From positions 30,403 through 78,938 of the forward strand of contig PCXC01000007.1 of NCBI GenBank assembly GCA_002796345.1: DNA of 48,536 bases. Reading direction: 5' to 3'. The translations under genes and the position numbers were made by a program. This document shows, in pieces, positions 31,365-40,033 of this stretch. The stretch is from Deltaproteobacteria bacterium CG11_big_fil_rev_8_21_14_0_20_42_23. GTDB lineage: Bacteria; UBA10199; 2-02-FULL-44-16. Position 1 is the stretch's first letter. Every line of letters starts with the position of its first letter. The notes beneath the pieces were generated by a model. It was not told the DNA's origin, searched no databases, and worked only from the letters and a program-made list of their open reading frames with translations.

Positions 31365-32474
31365 TTAACTGTAAAATTCGCACATAACTGACACCATATA
31401 GTCAACTTGTTCCTCAGTAATATATTGGTGTGCAGGTAATGTAACAATCTCTCCCGCTTGCCGTTCACAAACAGGAAAATCTCCAGTTTTATAACCAAGC
31501 TCTTCTGCAGCCTTTTGCAAGTGAAGAGGAACGGGATAATGAATTTTTGCCTCTATCCCCTTAGAGATGAGGTAAGGAAGAAGCTCTTCTCGTCTCTTAG
31601 CTCCAATTTGGTAGAGTTGATACACTTCACGGTTTGTTTGCGGCCGAAGAGGAACCTGAATTCTCCCCTCTAATTGTTTCAATCCTTCATCCAATCGAGA
31701 AGCGTTTCTATTACGAGCCCTAATTGAATCTTCAATTTCATCTAATACGCGGCTGGCAATCACAGCCTGGATAGGCTGCAGGCGTGAATTAATTCCCCAC
31801 ATGGAGTTGTGATCTCTGTCAACCATACCATGGTTTTGATAGATGCGAATAAACTCAGCAACACTGTCATCATTGGTTGCAATAAGTCCACCATCTCCCA
31901 TCACGTTAAGAGGTTTTAAGGGATGCATACTAAATGCGTTCACCTTTCCAAACGTCCCAGCAAATTTCCCATTTATTGTGGCTCCGGTTGCTGGACAAGC
32001 ATCTTCAACGACGTCCAAACCATATTTTTGTGCAATGTCCAAAACTGCTTCGATATCAGGAGAGCATCCAGCCCAATGAACGGGAAGAATCGCCTTTGTC
32101 TTTGAAGAAATTGCTGCTTCAATCTTTTCAGCATCAATTTGATAACGTTCATTACAATCAACAAAAACAGGACATGCACCAATAGCAACAATTGAACCTA
32201 CTGTCGCATAGAACGTATTGGGAACTGTGATAACTTCGTCACCCGCTTTGAGCCCCAATGATTTAAGAGAAAGGATTAATGCATCCGTTCCATTTGAGGT
32301 ACCTATCACATGTTTCGCACCAATATATGAAGCAAACTTTTTTTCAAATGCTTCTACAAAAGGTCCAAAGGTAAACTCACCCGAAGCTATCAATGGACGA
32401 AGGTCTTCGAAGTAGACCTCCATCGGATTTGAAAATTGTTCTTTAAGATAAGAGTATTGCACTTTCATATTCAC
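31365..32474 (-). CDS. DegT/DnrJ aminotransferase, second of a tandem pair
   Basis: 369-aa PLP-dependent sugar aminotransferase. GTSNGTDALIL, VPNTFYATVGS, the PLP-ring Asp in VVEDACPATGA, and the PLP lysine in SMHPLKPLNVMGDGG are present. The HPLK...GDGG form resembles 3-keto-sugar aminotransferases such as the FdtB/QdtB group, though that is only a family hint. It is clearly related along its whole length to the upstream gene at 32481-33584. Substrate unknown; likely a keto group made by enzymes of the same module. Confidence 0.88.
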   Translation of the reverse strand: MNMKVQYSYLKEQFSNPMEVYFEDLRPLIASGEFTFGPFVEAFEKKFASYIGAKHVIGTSNGTDALILSLKSLGLKAGDEVITVPNTFYATVGSIVAIGACPVFVDCNERYQIDAEKIEAAISSKTKAILPVHWAGCSPDIEAVLDIAQKYGLDVVEDACPATGATINGKFAGTFGKVNAFSMHPLKPLNVMGDGGLIATNDDSVAEFIRIYQNHGMVDRDHNSMWGINSRLQPIQAVIASRVLDEIEDSIRARNRNASRLDEGLKQLEGRIQVPLRPQTNREVYQLYQIGAKRREELLPYLISKGIEAKIHYPVPLHLQKAAEELGYKTGDFPVCERQAGEIVTLPAHQYITEEQVDYMVSVMCEFYS

Positions 32475-32480
32475 CTTCGC

Positions 32481-33584
32481 TTATGTGTAAAAGTTAGAAA
32501 TTAATTCAACAACGCGATCTTGCTGAGTTTCAGATAAATTTGAATGCAAAGGAAGACTCAATATTTTGCTTACATGTTTCATAGTTTTGGGGAAATCAGA
32601 TGCTGAGTATCCTAAACTTTTTGCTGCAGGTTGCAAATGAATCGGTGTCTCATAATGTATCAGAGCTTCAACTCCATGTTCATTTAAATATTGTTTAAGT
32701 TCATTACGTCTTTCCGCTTTTATCACATACGTTTGGAAAACACACCGTTCACCAAGGCCTTCATTTGGAACCTCAACATAGGGATGCAAGAGATCATTAT
32801 AGCGGAAAGCCAGTTTTCGCCTTGCTTCTGTCCATTCATCGAGATATCGCAATTGTATGCGAAGCATTGCGGCATGCATCGAATCCAATCTACTATTAAA
32901 ACTCCAAAAATCACATTGTTCTCGATTTGCCAATCCATGATTGCGAAGTCTTGGCAGCAAGGCGATCAGATCAGGATCTTGACTCGTAATCATTCCTCCA
33001 TCACCAAATGCGTGTAGGTTTTTGAGTGGGTGTAAACTGAAACATGCAGCATGCCCCCAACTTCCAACGCGTTTGCCATCGAGCGATGCGCCCACAGCCT
33101 GAGCCGCATCTTCCAATACAAAAAGATTTCGTTTTTGCGCTATCGCAAGAATGTCATTCATCTTTGCTGGTCGACCCGTCAGATGAACTGGGATAATAGC
33201 ACGAGTACGATCTGTAATAGCATCTTCCAAACGCTGTGGATCCATATTTCCATCGTCACCTATATCTACAAAAACTGGTTTAGCACCAGCAAGTGCAATA
33301 GGCGAAACCGTTGCAATAAATGAGTTTGGAACAGTGATAACCTCATCACCGGGAACAAGACCAATTCCCCTGAGAACCAAGTGCAAAGCAGAAGTTCCAT
33401 TAGAAACTCCAAATGCAAATTTCGCTTGGCAATATTCCGCAAATTCATGTTCAAAGCCTTCCACCTCAGGTCCTAGTATGTAACGTCCACTGTCAAGAAC
33501 CCCTTCCACAGCAGACATAAGTTCAGCTTTATGTTGGGCAACTTCTGTAGACAAAGCGGAATAGGATATAGTATAGCTTGTCAT
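32481..33584 (-). CDS. DegT/DnrJ aminotransferase, first of a tandem pair
   Basis: 367-aa PLP aminotransferase. GVSNGTSALHLVLRG, VPNSFIATVSP, EDAAQAVGASLDG and the PLP lysine in SLHPLKNLHAFGDGG are present. ATG at 33584 overlaps the Nudix stop as ATGA, and the next gene starts 6 bp after its stop. The tandem pair looks like an old gene duplication that has diverged, which would allow amination at two positions of one sugar or of two sugars. No catalytic residue appears lost in either. Confidence 0.88.
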   Translation of the reverse strand: MTSYTISYSALSTEVAQHKAELMSAVEGVLDSGRYILGPEVEGFEHEFAEYCQAKFAFGVSNGTSALHLVLRGIGLVPGDEVITVPNSFIATVSPIALAGAKPVFVDIGDDGNMDPQRLEDAITDRTRAIIPVHLTGRPAKMNDILAIAQKRNLFVLEDAAQAVGASLDGKRVGSWGHAACFSLHPLKNLHAFGDGGMITSQDPDLIALLPRLRNHGLANREQCDFWSFNSRLDSMHAAMLRIQLRYLDEWTEARRKLAFRYNDLLHPYVEVPNEGLGERCVFQTYVIKAERRNELKQYLNEHGVEALIHYETPIHLQPAAKSLGYSASDFPKTMKHVSKILSLPLHSNLSETQQDRVVELISNFYT

Positions 33585-34015
33585 AGTAATGAACTTTCTC
33601 CTCTCGTAATTGAGCTTGCAGTTAAAAAGGCTGCATCCCAGGTTTTAATAAGATACTCCGGAATCGGATAATTCACAGCATTGGAGCGTTCGATAAAAGC
33701 CAATGCTTGTCCTTCGTAACAAGCAACTGATTGAATTCCATCATACCAACACCAAAAAAACGTAAGTGTATACTGAGCCCAACCTTCGACTACATCTTCA
33801 AAAGACATCAAAAACTGTAAATCAACTGCATCATACCCCGTTTCCTCACGCAGCTCCCGACGCGCACAGTCAATTGCTGTTTCACCTGGCTCGGAGTGAC
33901 CCCCTGGAGGAACCCACATACCCGCATTTCGAAGACCTACTTTTTCATCCCGATGTTGTAATAATGCAGCCCCATCATGACGCAAGAGCAGCACAGCCGA
34001 CACCCCATCATCCAC
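33581..34015 (-). CDS. Nudix hydrolase
   Basis: 144-aa hydrolase of nucleoside diphosphate-linked compounds. The Nudix box is complete: GGHSEPGET...RRELREETGYD fits Gx5Ex7REUxEExGU. The frame opens at a GTG at 34015 with no good ribosome site. An ATG at 34055 has a proper AGGA site but lies in another frame; losing one base in the short T or A run at 34029-34040 would join them and give a more usual N-terminus. So the 5' end may be frameshifted or mis-sequenced. In this setting it may clean up NDP-sugars; the role is unknown. Confidence 0.8.
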   Translation of the reverse strand: MDDGVSAVLLLRHDGAALLQHRDEKVGLRNAGMWVPPGGHSEPGETAIDCARRELREETGYDAVDLQFLMSFEDVVEGWAQYTLTFFWCWYDGIQSVACYEGQALAFIERSNAVNYPIPEYLIKTWDAAFLTASSITRGESSLL

Positions 34016-34088
34016 AACTTGTATCCAATTTTTTGTAAAACCAGTATACCTTCATGTTCTTCCTGCATTCTTTTTTAGAAAAAAGGAA

Positions 34089-35174
34089 TTAAAACGGCCC
34101 CTTAAAAAAAGCATCCGGCACATCAATCGCGAGTCCCCCACGCTGGACAATCAGTTCACTTATCACAGCTTCGATATCGGATTTATCAAGCCCCAACATG
34201 TGTTGTATGTTACGTAATATGGAAATTGAGTCTGGATAGAAGTTTTGAATAAGTCCCCGCGAACTTGGTGTAGGATGATCTGGAAGTCCCATCCTCATTG
34301 GAGCAACTTTGAGTTCTGAAAAACAATGGTCCACAACACTCGAAACAATCTCAGAACCAACACCATATTGTTTGAATCCAGTATCTATTGTCAGCAAACG
34401 TCCCGTCTGTTGTACAGATTCAAATATTCTGTCAAGCTTAAGCGGTCGTAATACGCGCAGATCAAAGACGGATGCTGAATATCCCAGAGTTTCAAGCGCT
34501 TTGGCTGCACGTACGGCCTCCAAGGTCATGTATGACGTGGCTACAATAGTTAAATCCTTACCAGGATGCACCTTTCGAGGCCCATCTATAGGCTCTACAT
34601 AATATCCTTCCGGAACATGCCCATTCACGTAATGACACCAACGATGTTCAATAACAATTACTGGATTTTCATCTTCCACGGCTGCAATGATCAACCCTTT
34701 TGCATCATCTGGATAGGTCGGCATGATTACTTTTAGGCCTGGAAAATGAGAAAATATTGCTTCGATACTTTGGGAATGTTCGGGTCCTTGCCCCCAGCCG
34801 CGCCCCACTATCAAGCGAATAACCATGGGGACTTTATGTTTCCCATTGCTCACATAATGAGCCTTTGCCGCATTGTTCACAATTTGTTCTATCGCCAACA
34901 ATGCAAACTCTACTCGATGAAAGCTGATTACAGGCCGTTTTCCCATCATCGCCGAACCAATAGCCACACCACATAATCCGTTTTCTGATAATGGCATTTC
35001 AATCATGCGCTTAGAATCAATATGTTTTCCAATATCTGCCGTGGTACCAAATACAGATGATGGATCAGTTAGTCCTTCAGCCATGAATAAGACAGAAGCA
35101 TCACGCACAGCAGCTTCAGTTAGCCCCTCTCTGATAGCATTGCCAAAACTCATTATTCGTTTTTGTTCTGTCAT
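34089..35174 (-). CDS. Thiamine-diphosphate E1 beta subunit (transketolase-like)
   Basis: About 361 aa. MPLSENGLCGVAIGSAMMG contains the Glu that activates thiamine diphosphate. QIVNNAAKAHYVSNGKHKVPMVIR, GPEHSQSIEAIFSHFPGLKV and the C-terminal transketolase domain match pyruvate/acetoin dehydrogenase E1 beta. I start at ATG 35174; AAGGAGG lies 10 bp upstream, whereas the longer frame begins with TTG at 35201 and contains that site. It pairs with the alpha gene 59 bp upstream. No E2 or E3 gene is present, so it is unlikely to be a normal dehydrogenase complex. Confidence 0.88.
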   Translation of the reverse strand: MTEQKRIMSFGNAIREGLTEAAVRDASVLFMAEGLTDPSSVFGTTADIGKHIDSKRMIEMPLSENGLCGVAIGSAMMGKRPVISFHRVEFALLAIEQIVNNAAKAHYVSNGKHKVPMVIRLIVGRGWGQGPEHSQSIEAIFSHFPGLKVIMPTYPDDAKGLIIAAVEDENPVIVIEHRWCHYVNGHVPEGYYVEPIDGPRKVHPGKDLTIVATSYMTLEAVRAAKALETLGYSASVFDLRVLRPLKLDRIFESVQQTGRLLTIDTGFKQYGVGSEIVSSVVDHCFSELKVAPMRMGLPDHPTPSSRGLIQNFYPDSISILRNIQHMLGLDKSDIEAVISELIVQRGGLAIDVPDAFFKGPF

Positions 35175-35233
35175 CCGAAACAGCCCTCCTTCAAAATTCA
35201 ATAAACAATATTATTTTTTCTTTAACTCTACAT

Positions 35234-36214
35234 TCAAACATATACGTGAGTCTGAGCCTGAGACGATTCTGGCAATGGTGCAGATTTCGCGAATTCAAAT
35301 GCACTATCAATTTCTTTTTTGAATTCAAGTACCAAAGATTCTTCATACTCAGCTGATAACAAGTTAAGGTCCTGTAGCTTTACTTTGCAATTATCAATTG
35401 GACAACGCAAACGCCATTCTTGAAATTCTGCCTCATCACGATATCCAATGTTATTATCAAAATCAGTACCGCAATGTGCGCGCCATCTATAGGTGTCAAA
35501 TAACAAAAAAGTTGGACCATTACCATTTCGTGCGTGCAACACTGCTTCTCGGCTTGCATTGAAAACAGCACTCACATCATTGCCATCAGCGGACGCAAAC
35601 TTCATCCCATGGGCAAGAGCAAGATCAACAAGCTTTCGTGGTGGCTGTCGATCTTTTAACGGTGTGTACACTGAAAAAAAATTATTCTCACAAACAAAGA
35701 GTACTGGTAACTTATGCAAGCTTGCAAAGTTGGCACTTTCATGAAAAACACCCTCTTCAACGGAACCATCACCAAAAAAAGCAACACTCACATTCTGGTT
35801 TCCATCAATATGATCTGAAAGAGCTGTTCCAACTGCAAGAGGAATGGAACTCCCAACAATTGGCACGCTCGCAATAAGACCTTTGGCATGATCAGCAAGA
35901 TGCATAGAACCTCCACGCCCTCCCATACAACCTTCAGCCTTACCATAAATCTCTGCTAACATAGCCTTTAGATTTCCATCCATCGCAAGATAATGTGCAT
36001 GACAACGATGAGTACTAAATACTCGGTCTGTATGTTTTAGATTATGACATACACCAACTGCCGCTGCTTCTTGACCAATGGAAAGATGAACAGGACAACG
36101 CATTTCCTGCTCTGCATAACGTTCAACTATACCCTCTTCGATCATTCGAATTCTGAGCATTTTACGATACATTGGCAACAGATGTTCCCGCTGAATTGTT
36201 GATAAATTATTCAA
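35234..36214 (-). CDS. Thiamine-diphosphate E1 alpha subunit
   Basis: About 326 aa. The thiamine-diphosphate motif runs from GDGSVEEG to the Asn in CENNFFSVYT. CPVHLSIGQEAAAVG and GRGGSMHLAD are typical of E1 alpha. The best ribosome site (AAGGAGG, 5 bp spacing) points to a TTG start at 36214; ATG codons at 36241 and 36259 are in frame but poorly placed. With the beta subunit it forms an alpha2beta2-type enzyme that makes an acyl anion from a 2-oxo acid. In a sugar locus it may add a two-carbon branch to a keto sugar, as proposed for AviB1/AviB2 in avilamycin synthesis. Confidence 0.85.
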   Translation of the reverse strand: MNNLSTIQREHLLPMYRKMLRIRMIEEGIVERYAEQEMRCPVHLSIGQEAAAVGVCHNLKHTDRVFSTHRCHAHYLAMDGNLKAMLAEIYGKAEGCMGGRGGSMHLADHAKGLIASVPIVGSSIPLAVGTALSDHIDGNQNVSVAFFGDGSVEEGVFHESANFASLHKLPVLFVCENNFFSVYTPLKDRQPPRKLVDLALAHGMKFASADGNDVSAVFNASREAVLHARNGNGPTFLLFDTYRWRAHCGTDFDNNIGYRDEAEFQEWRLRCPIDNCKVKLQDLNLLSAEYEESLVLEFKKEIDSAFEFAKSAPLPESSQAQTHVYV

Positions 36215-36316
36215 ACCAACCTCCTTGTTATTTAAATCCATACCTTTGGCTTTATCCATCTCAAAAAATATTTGTATGGAGCTACATACGTTTTGAGTAA
36301 TTTTAACAACAAAGAA

Positions 36317-37162
36317 CTACCTATAGCTCTTTATTGCAGTTTCCAATTCTGTAAAACGAAATTCTGGAAAGCTTGAAATTAATTTACTATTATCAAATAC
36401 AAGATCAAAAGTTCGATTGTTATTACTAGATTTCACAACGATTTCAGCATCGAGGTTCAACACCAGCTTTATACATTTTGCAATGTCTAAAATTGATCGA
36501 CTTTTCCCTGAGGCAACATTGACTAAACCATGGTACTGCTTGCAAATACATAACCATATCAATGCACACACATCATCAACACAAACATAATCTCTCAAAT
36601 TTTTTTCATTCCCAGTTATTTCAATACGCGCATCTGTTATAGAATTAGAAATCATCTTTCCAATCACACTCTTATCATTGCAAGCATTTCCAAAAATTCC
36701 TGGTATCCTTAGAATAGCAATTGGGCAATTCAATAGTTCAGTAGAAGTAAGTATCCATTCGCAAGTATACTTTGCAAGTCCGTACCAAGTGTCTGGCTCG
36801 ATTTTTGTTTGCTCAGATATGGGGAGTATCGGTTTATTTCCGTAGACATCTACTGAACTCAGATAAACAATTGAACGAATATTTTTACTTACTCCTGCTT
36901 GAATCAGATTGTTTACTAAAGAAATATTATTTAAGTATGATTGATAATTATTCGAGTCATCCTTCTTAATGACAGCTAAGAATACAATTGTCACGGAATG
37001 ACCACTTAGAGTACTAAAGAACGCATTCACTTCCTTTAAATTTCGAAAATCACAATCTTTTGAAGAAAGCAAAACAACTTCACAGTCTCTTGTTCGAAGA
37101 GATTCAGTTAAATAGCTTCCTATATAACTATTTTTTCCGACAACAATAATTTTATTTGTCAC
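36317..37162 (-). CDS. NAD-dependent epimerase/dehydratase (SDR)
   Basis: 281-aa extended SDR. NAD-binding GKNSYIGSYL lies at residues 9-18, and the catalytic residues appear intact: Ser in LSSVDVYG and Tyr-Lys in WYGLAKYT. GTG start at 37162 with GAGG 7 bp upstream. It may be a 4-keto reductase or epimerase in the module that also holds the E1 pair and the aminotransferases. Substrate unknown. Confidence 0.85.
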   Translation of the reverse strand: MTNKIIVVGKNSYIGSYLTESLRTRDCEVVLLSSKDCDFRNLKEVNAFFSTLSGHSVTIVFLAVIKKDDSNNYQSYLNNISLVNNLIQAGVSKNIRSIVYLSSVDVYGNKPILPISEQTKIEPDTWYGLAKYTCEWILTSTELLNCPIAILRIPGIFGNACNDKSVIGKMISNSITDARIEITGNEKNLRDYVCVDDVCALIWLCICKQYHGLVNVASGKSRSILDIAKCIKLVLNLDAEIVVKSSNNNRTFDLVFDNSKLISSFPEFRFTELETAIKSYR

Positions 37163-37171
37163 AAAAAAACC

Positions 37172-37867
37172 TCAACGAAATTTCGTTTCGTCCCATGTCG
37201 TCCACTCAGGATCCACCTCAAGAATAGTCCAATAGTAGTCTCCTCTATAATCAGCTTCCTTCAATAATTGTATCCATTGTTCGGGAGTTCCATGTGTTTT
37301 TGCTGTAAGTACCCAGTCAAGAAAAACTTCCTTTTCTCTTTCCGTACGATATGCGTCCACTTGAACATAACCATGCCGAGGTGCAACCCGTTGCATTTCG
37401 TGGATGGCTTTGACACAATCGGCACGGTCAAGATTATGTACAGTATTGATTGAGAGTGCTGCAGTGAAGCTATCATCTGGAAATGGCAGGTAATCAGCAC
37501 TACCAAGTTGCAAACGGCCAACAACTTCAGGTTCACAGTGCATTAAGGCGTAAGACGAGATGTCCAATCCATAGGCATCAATGCCTAATGCACAGAGATC
37601 CTTCACAAGAAAACCTTTAGCACATCCAATATCGAGCACTCGATCACCTGGCTTCAATCCAAAATGGTTGATAATGTCTTTGGCTACCGGTTGCCAGCGA
37701 CCATCATAATGATAACCACCATACCCATATTCGCGAGGACCATCGAAATACATTTCACCATACTCCCTCGAAATACGTATATGTTCATCAGTCTTTGCAG
37801 CCTCTCTGGACTTGACGTTGCGCTTACCTTTTGGCAATGATTTGAGTAGTTCAATTTCAGCCATCAT
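37172..37867 (-). CDS. Class I SAM methyltransferase
   Basis: 231 aa. SAM motif I is VLDIGCAKGFLVKDL, then DAYGLDIS (ribose-binding Asp) and FPDDSFTAALSINTVHNL. The N-terminus contains Gly/Tyr-rich YGYGGYHYDGRW, and the C-terminus ends in a Trp-rich stretch; both are seen in sugar C- or O-methyltransferases but I cannot name the subfamily. Tandem ATG at 37867/37864; it overlaps the upstream SDR gene by 11 bp. Confidence 0.85.
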   Translation of the reverse strand: MMAEIELLKSLPKGKRNVKSREAAKTDEHIRISREYGEMYFDGPREYGYGGYHYDGRWQPVAKDIINHFGLKPGDRVLDIGCAKGFLVKDLCALGIDAYGLDISSYALMHCEPEVVGRLQLGSADYLPFPDDSFTAALSINTVHNLDRADCVKAIHEMQRVAPRHGYVQVDAYRTEREKEVFLDWVLTAKTHGTPEQWIQLLKEADYRGDYYWTILEVDPEWTTWDETKFR

Positions 37868-38744
37868 GAAACTCCTGACTTTGGCTCAAGGCCAAACCAA
37901 TATCTAAGGGAGTATAATTGAAATCCGGAAAAACTTGGGTAGTCAAGGCAACATCAAAAGCGCGATAACCACCATGAGGCATCAGACCTACTCTAGGAGT
38001 AGTTATTATTTCCACAGATTTGGAAGAGATCGCAATAACCTTCTTAGCAAGATCCCAAAATGAAATAAGCTCACCTGTTGCAATATTTAAAACACCTTCA
38101 CTTCTTGAACATATGCACTTTGTGGCAATCTCTGCTACATCATCAATATAAACATGATCGCGTCGTTCTTCACCTTCACCAAAAAGAATAATATCTTCCC
38201 CTTGATGGGCGAGACGTCGAAAACGATTCGGCCCATAACCATTATGTGGATCGTTCGCACCATAAATTAAAGTTGGGCGAAGAATGCACAACGATCCCTT
38301 GTAAGCATCAGCCAACATAGTTTCTCTGGCAAGATGCATAACACCATGCAAGCTCGTTGGTTGTGCACAGGAAGTTTCATTTAATGGAGTGCTTGCATCC
38401 GCATAAACCGCATCAGAACTTATATAGGTAACATGCTCCACAGGATTTGAGCTTAACGCGTCACACACCACAGCCATCATACGTAAATTGTCGATAAGCA
38501 TGGCAGAATTTTTTGTAGGAGCCTGAGCCGAAATCACAACAAGAGCATCATTTTTTCGTAACATCAGTTTCAGTTGCTCAACTGCATTTTCAGCAAGGAG
38601 ATCAATATCCTTGCGTACCAGAGCAACAACTTGCGCATTGCGTCTACGAAAACTTTTTGTAATAGCACTTCCAACAAAACCACCTGCACCAATAATAACA
38701 ACACGTTCAGGTAAAATCTGCGATGAAAGATTATTTTTGAGCAT
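37857..38744 (-). CDS. SDR-fold protein lacking the catalytic YxxxK
   Basis: 295 aa with a normal NAD-binding start (IGAGGFVGSAI, about 18-28), ISSDAVYAD, LRPTLIYGAND and DHVYIDDVAE as in extended SDR epimerases. At the place of Tyr-x3-Lys the sequence reads LHGVMHLARE, with His at both catalytic positions. I checked the codons and found no frameshift. It may bind NAD(P) and sugar without the usual proton transfer, or use another mechanism. It directly follows the dehydrogenase homologue that also lacks its catalytic residue. Confidence 0.8.
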   Translation of the reverse strand: MLKNNLSSQILPERVVIIGAGGFVGSAITKSFRRRNAQVVALVRKDIDLLAENAVEQLKLMLRKNDALVVISAQAPTKNSAMLIDNLRMMAVVCDALSSNPVEHVTYISSDAVYADASTPLNETSCAQPTSLHGVMHLARETMLADAYKGSLCILRPTLIYGANDPHNGYGPNRFRRLAHQGEDIILFGEGEERRDHVYIDDVAEIATKCICSRSEGVLNIATGELISFWDLAKKVIAISSKSVEIITTPRVGLMPHGGYRAFDVALTTQVFPDFNYTPLDIGLALSQSQEFHDG

Positions 38745-38749
38745 AAGAC

Positions 38750-40033
38750 TTAAATTCCTTCTGGAGCAACACCGAGCGTAACATGCTGTAACCCAGCATT
38801 TTTCGCCGCTTTGCTCTCAATGACCTTATAAGGATCTATAAGTAAACGTCCTCGCATCTGGCTAGCAAGTTCTAATGGGAGGAGTTTTTTAAATTCTCCC
38901 CATGGAGTCATGATGCAAACGACATCTGCATCTTCAACTGCTTTTAGAGCATTCGATGCAGCCTTAAACGAAATTCCAGCATGAGATGGAGAAACAACAG
39001 GATCATAAACTACAACAGAATAATCTAGCAAATGAGAAAGGAGTAACAACGATGGAGAGTTTTTCGTGCTATGTGTATCTTCCTTGTAAGCTAACCCGAG
39101 TACAGCAATTTTAGCCGCTGGATTTTGTGCAAGCATATATTTTTTAAGAGTTCTCCAAGCCCAGTCTTTGCAGTGACCACTGTTGGCAACCCAGGCGGAA
39201 ACAATACCACCATCTGTTTCATGTTTTTTAGAAAGCGTAAGTACCGTTGCGAGATCACGCTCCAAGTTGCCTCCAGAAATTCCAAGCCCTGGAGCAAGAT
39301 ATGAATATTGACCAATACGTTTATCAAGTTTAAGCGCTGGTACAATTTCAGACCAGTCGGCTCCCACATGTTCACACACTTCAGCCATAGTATTAGCTAC
39401 TCCAACTGACGCAACCAAACACATGTTGATGGAAATTTTTGCAAGCTCTGCACTTTCATATCGCATCGGCAAAATCGGACAGTCAAAGCTTTCAAGAAAA
39501 GTTCTAAATGTTGACAACAACGGTTGATCGGGTTCGGCACAACCAACAATAAAGCGTTCGGGAAAACGCGCACGCTCCATAGCACGACCAAAAATTAAGG
39601 TCTCGACTTGATAATACATTGTACGTCCAGAACGCATTCGGGCGCGAGTAAAACCAGGCGGCACTTGGCAGAGAACAATCATCGCAACATCTGCATGCAA
39701 CACCATATCAACCTGATTAATGAGAGCGTCAATTTTAGACAAATCACTTTTACCAAATTCATCAGTTGGCACATCCTGTGCGATATAAACTACACCGCAA
39801 GAAGTCAATTCGCGTGGGTCTGCGGTAAACATGATACGCTGTACATTCTTCTTGAGTAGTTCAGGGAGATCAGGTTCAACAACTGGCAATTCACTCTTCT
39901 TGAGCGCACTAACACGTGATAAATCGGGATCGTAACACACAACTTCAAAACCCTTGTCTGCAGCTGCCACAGCAGAATTAAGTCCAAGGTGAGTCATTCC
40001 CACATAACCAATGATTGGAGTAGATGTAATCAT
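38750..40033 (-). CDS. UDP-glucose/GDP-mannose dehydrogenase homologue with Cys replaced
   Basis: 427 aa, full length, with the N-terminal NAD domain (GYVGMTHLGLNSA), central helical domain and C-terminal UDP-binding domain (VLGLAYKEDTHSTKNSPSLLLL). In active enzymes GGSC(F/L)PKD carries the nucleophilic Cys; here the aligned stretch is ISGGNLERDL, with Asn in place of Cys. The two-step oxidation to a uronic acid is therefore doubtful; a single oxidation or another NAD-dependent change is possible. It overlaps the Gfo/Idh/MocA gene by 4 bp. Confidence 0.85.
   Translation of the reverse strand: MITSTPIIGYVGMTHLGLNSAVAAADKGFEVVCYDPDLSRVSALKKSELPVVEPDLPELLKKNVQRIMFTADPRELTSCGVVYIAQDVPTDEFGKSDLSKIDALINQVDMVLHADVAMIVLCQVPPGFTRARMRSGRTMYYQVETLIFGRAMERARFPERFIVGCAEPDQPLLSTFRTFLESFDCPILPMRYESAELAKISINMCLVASVGVANTMAEVCEHVGADWSEIVPALKLDKRIGQYSYLAPGLGISGGNLERDLATVLTLSKKHETDGGIVSAWVANSGHCKDWAWRTLKKYMLAQNPAAKIAVLGLAYKEDTHSTKNSPSLLLLSHLLDYSVVVYDPVVSPSHAGISFKAASNALKAVEDADVVCIMTPWGEFKKLLPLELASQMRGRLLIDPYKVIESKAAKNAGLQHVTLGVAPEGI

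Noticed and set aside
34089-36214. A normal pyruvate or acetoin dehydrogenase operon
   Set aside because: E2 and E3 genes are missing, and all surrounding genes concern nucleotide sugars.
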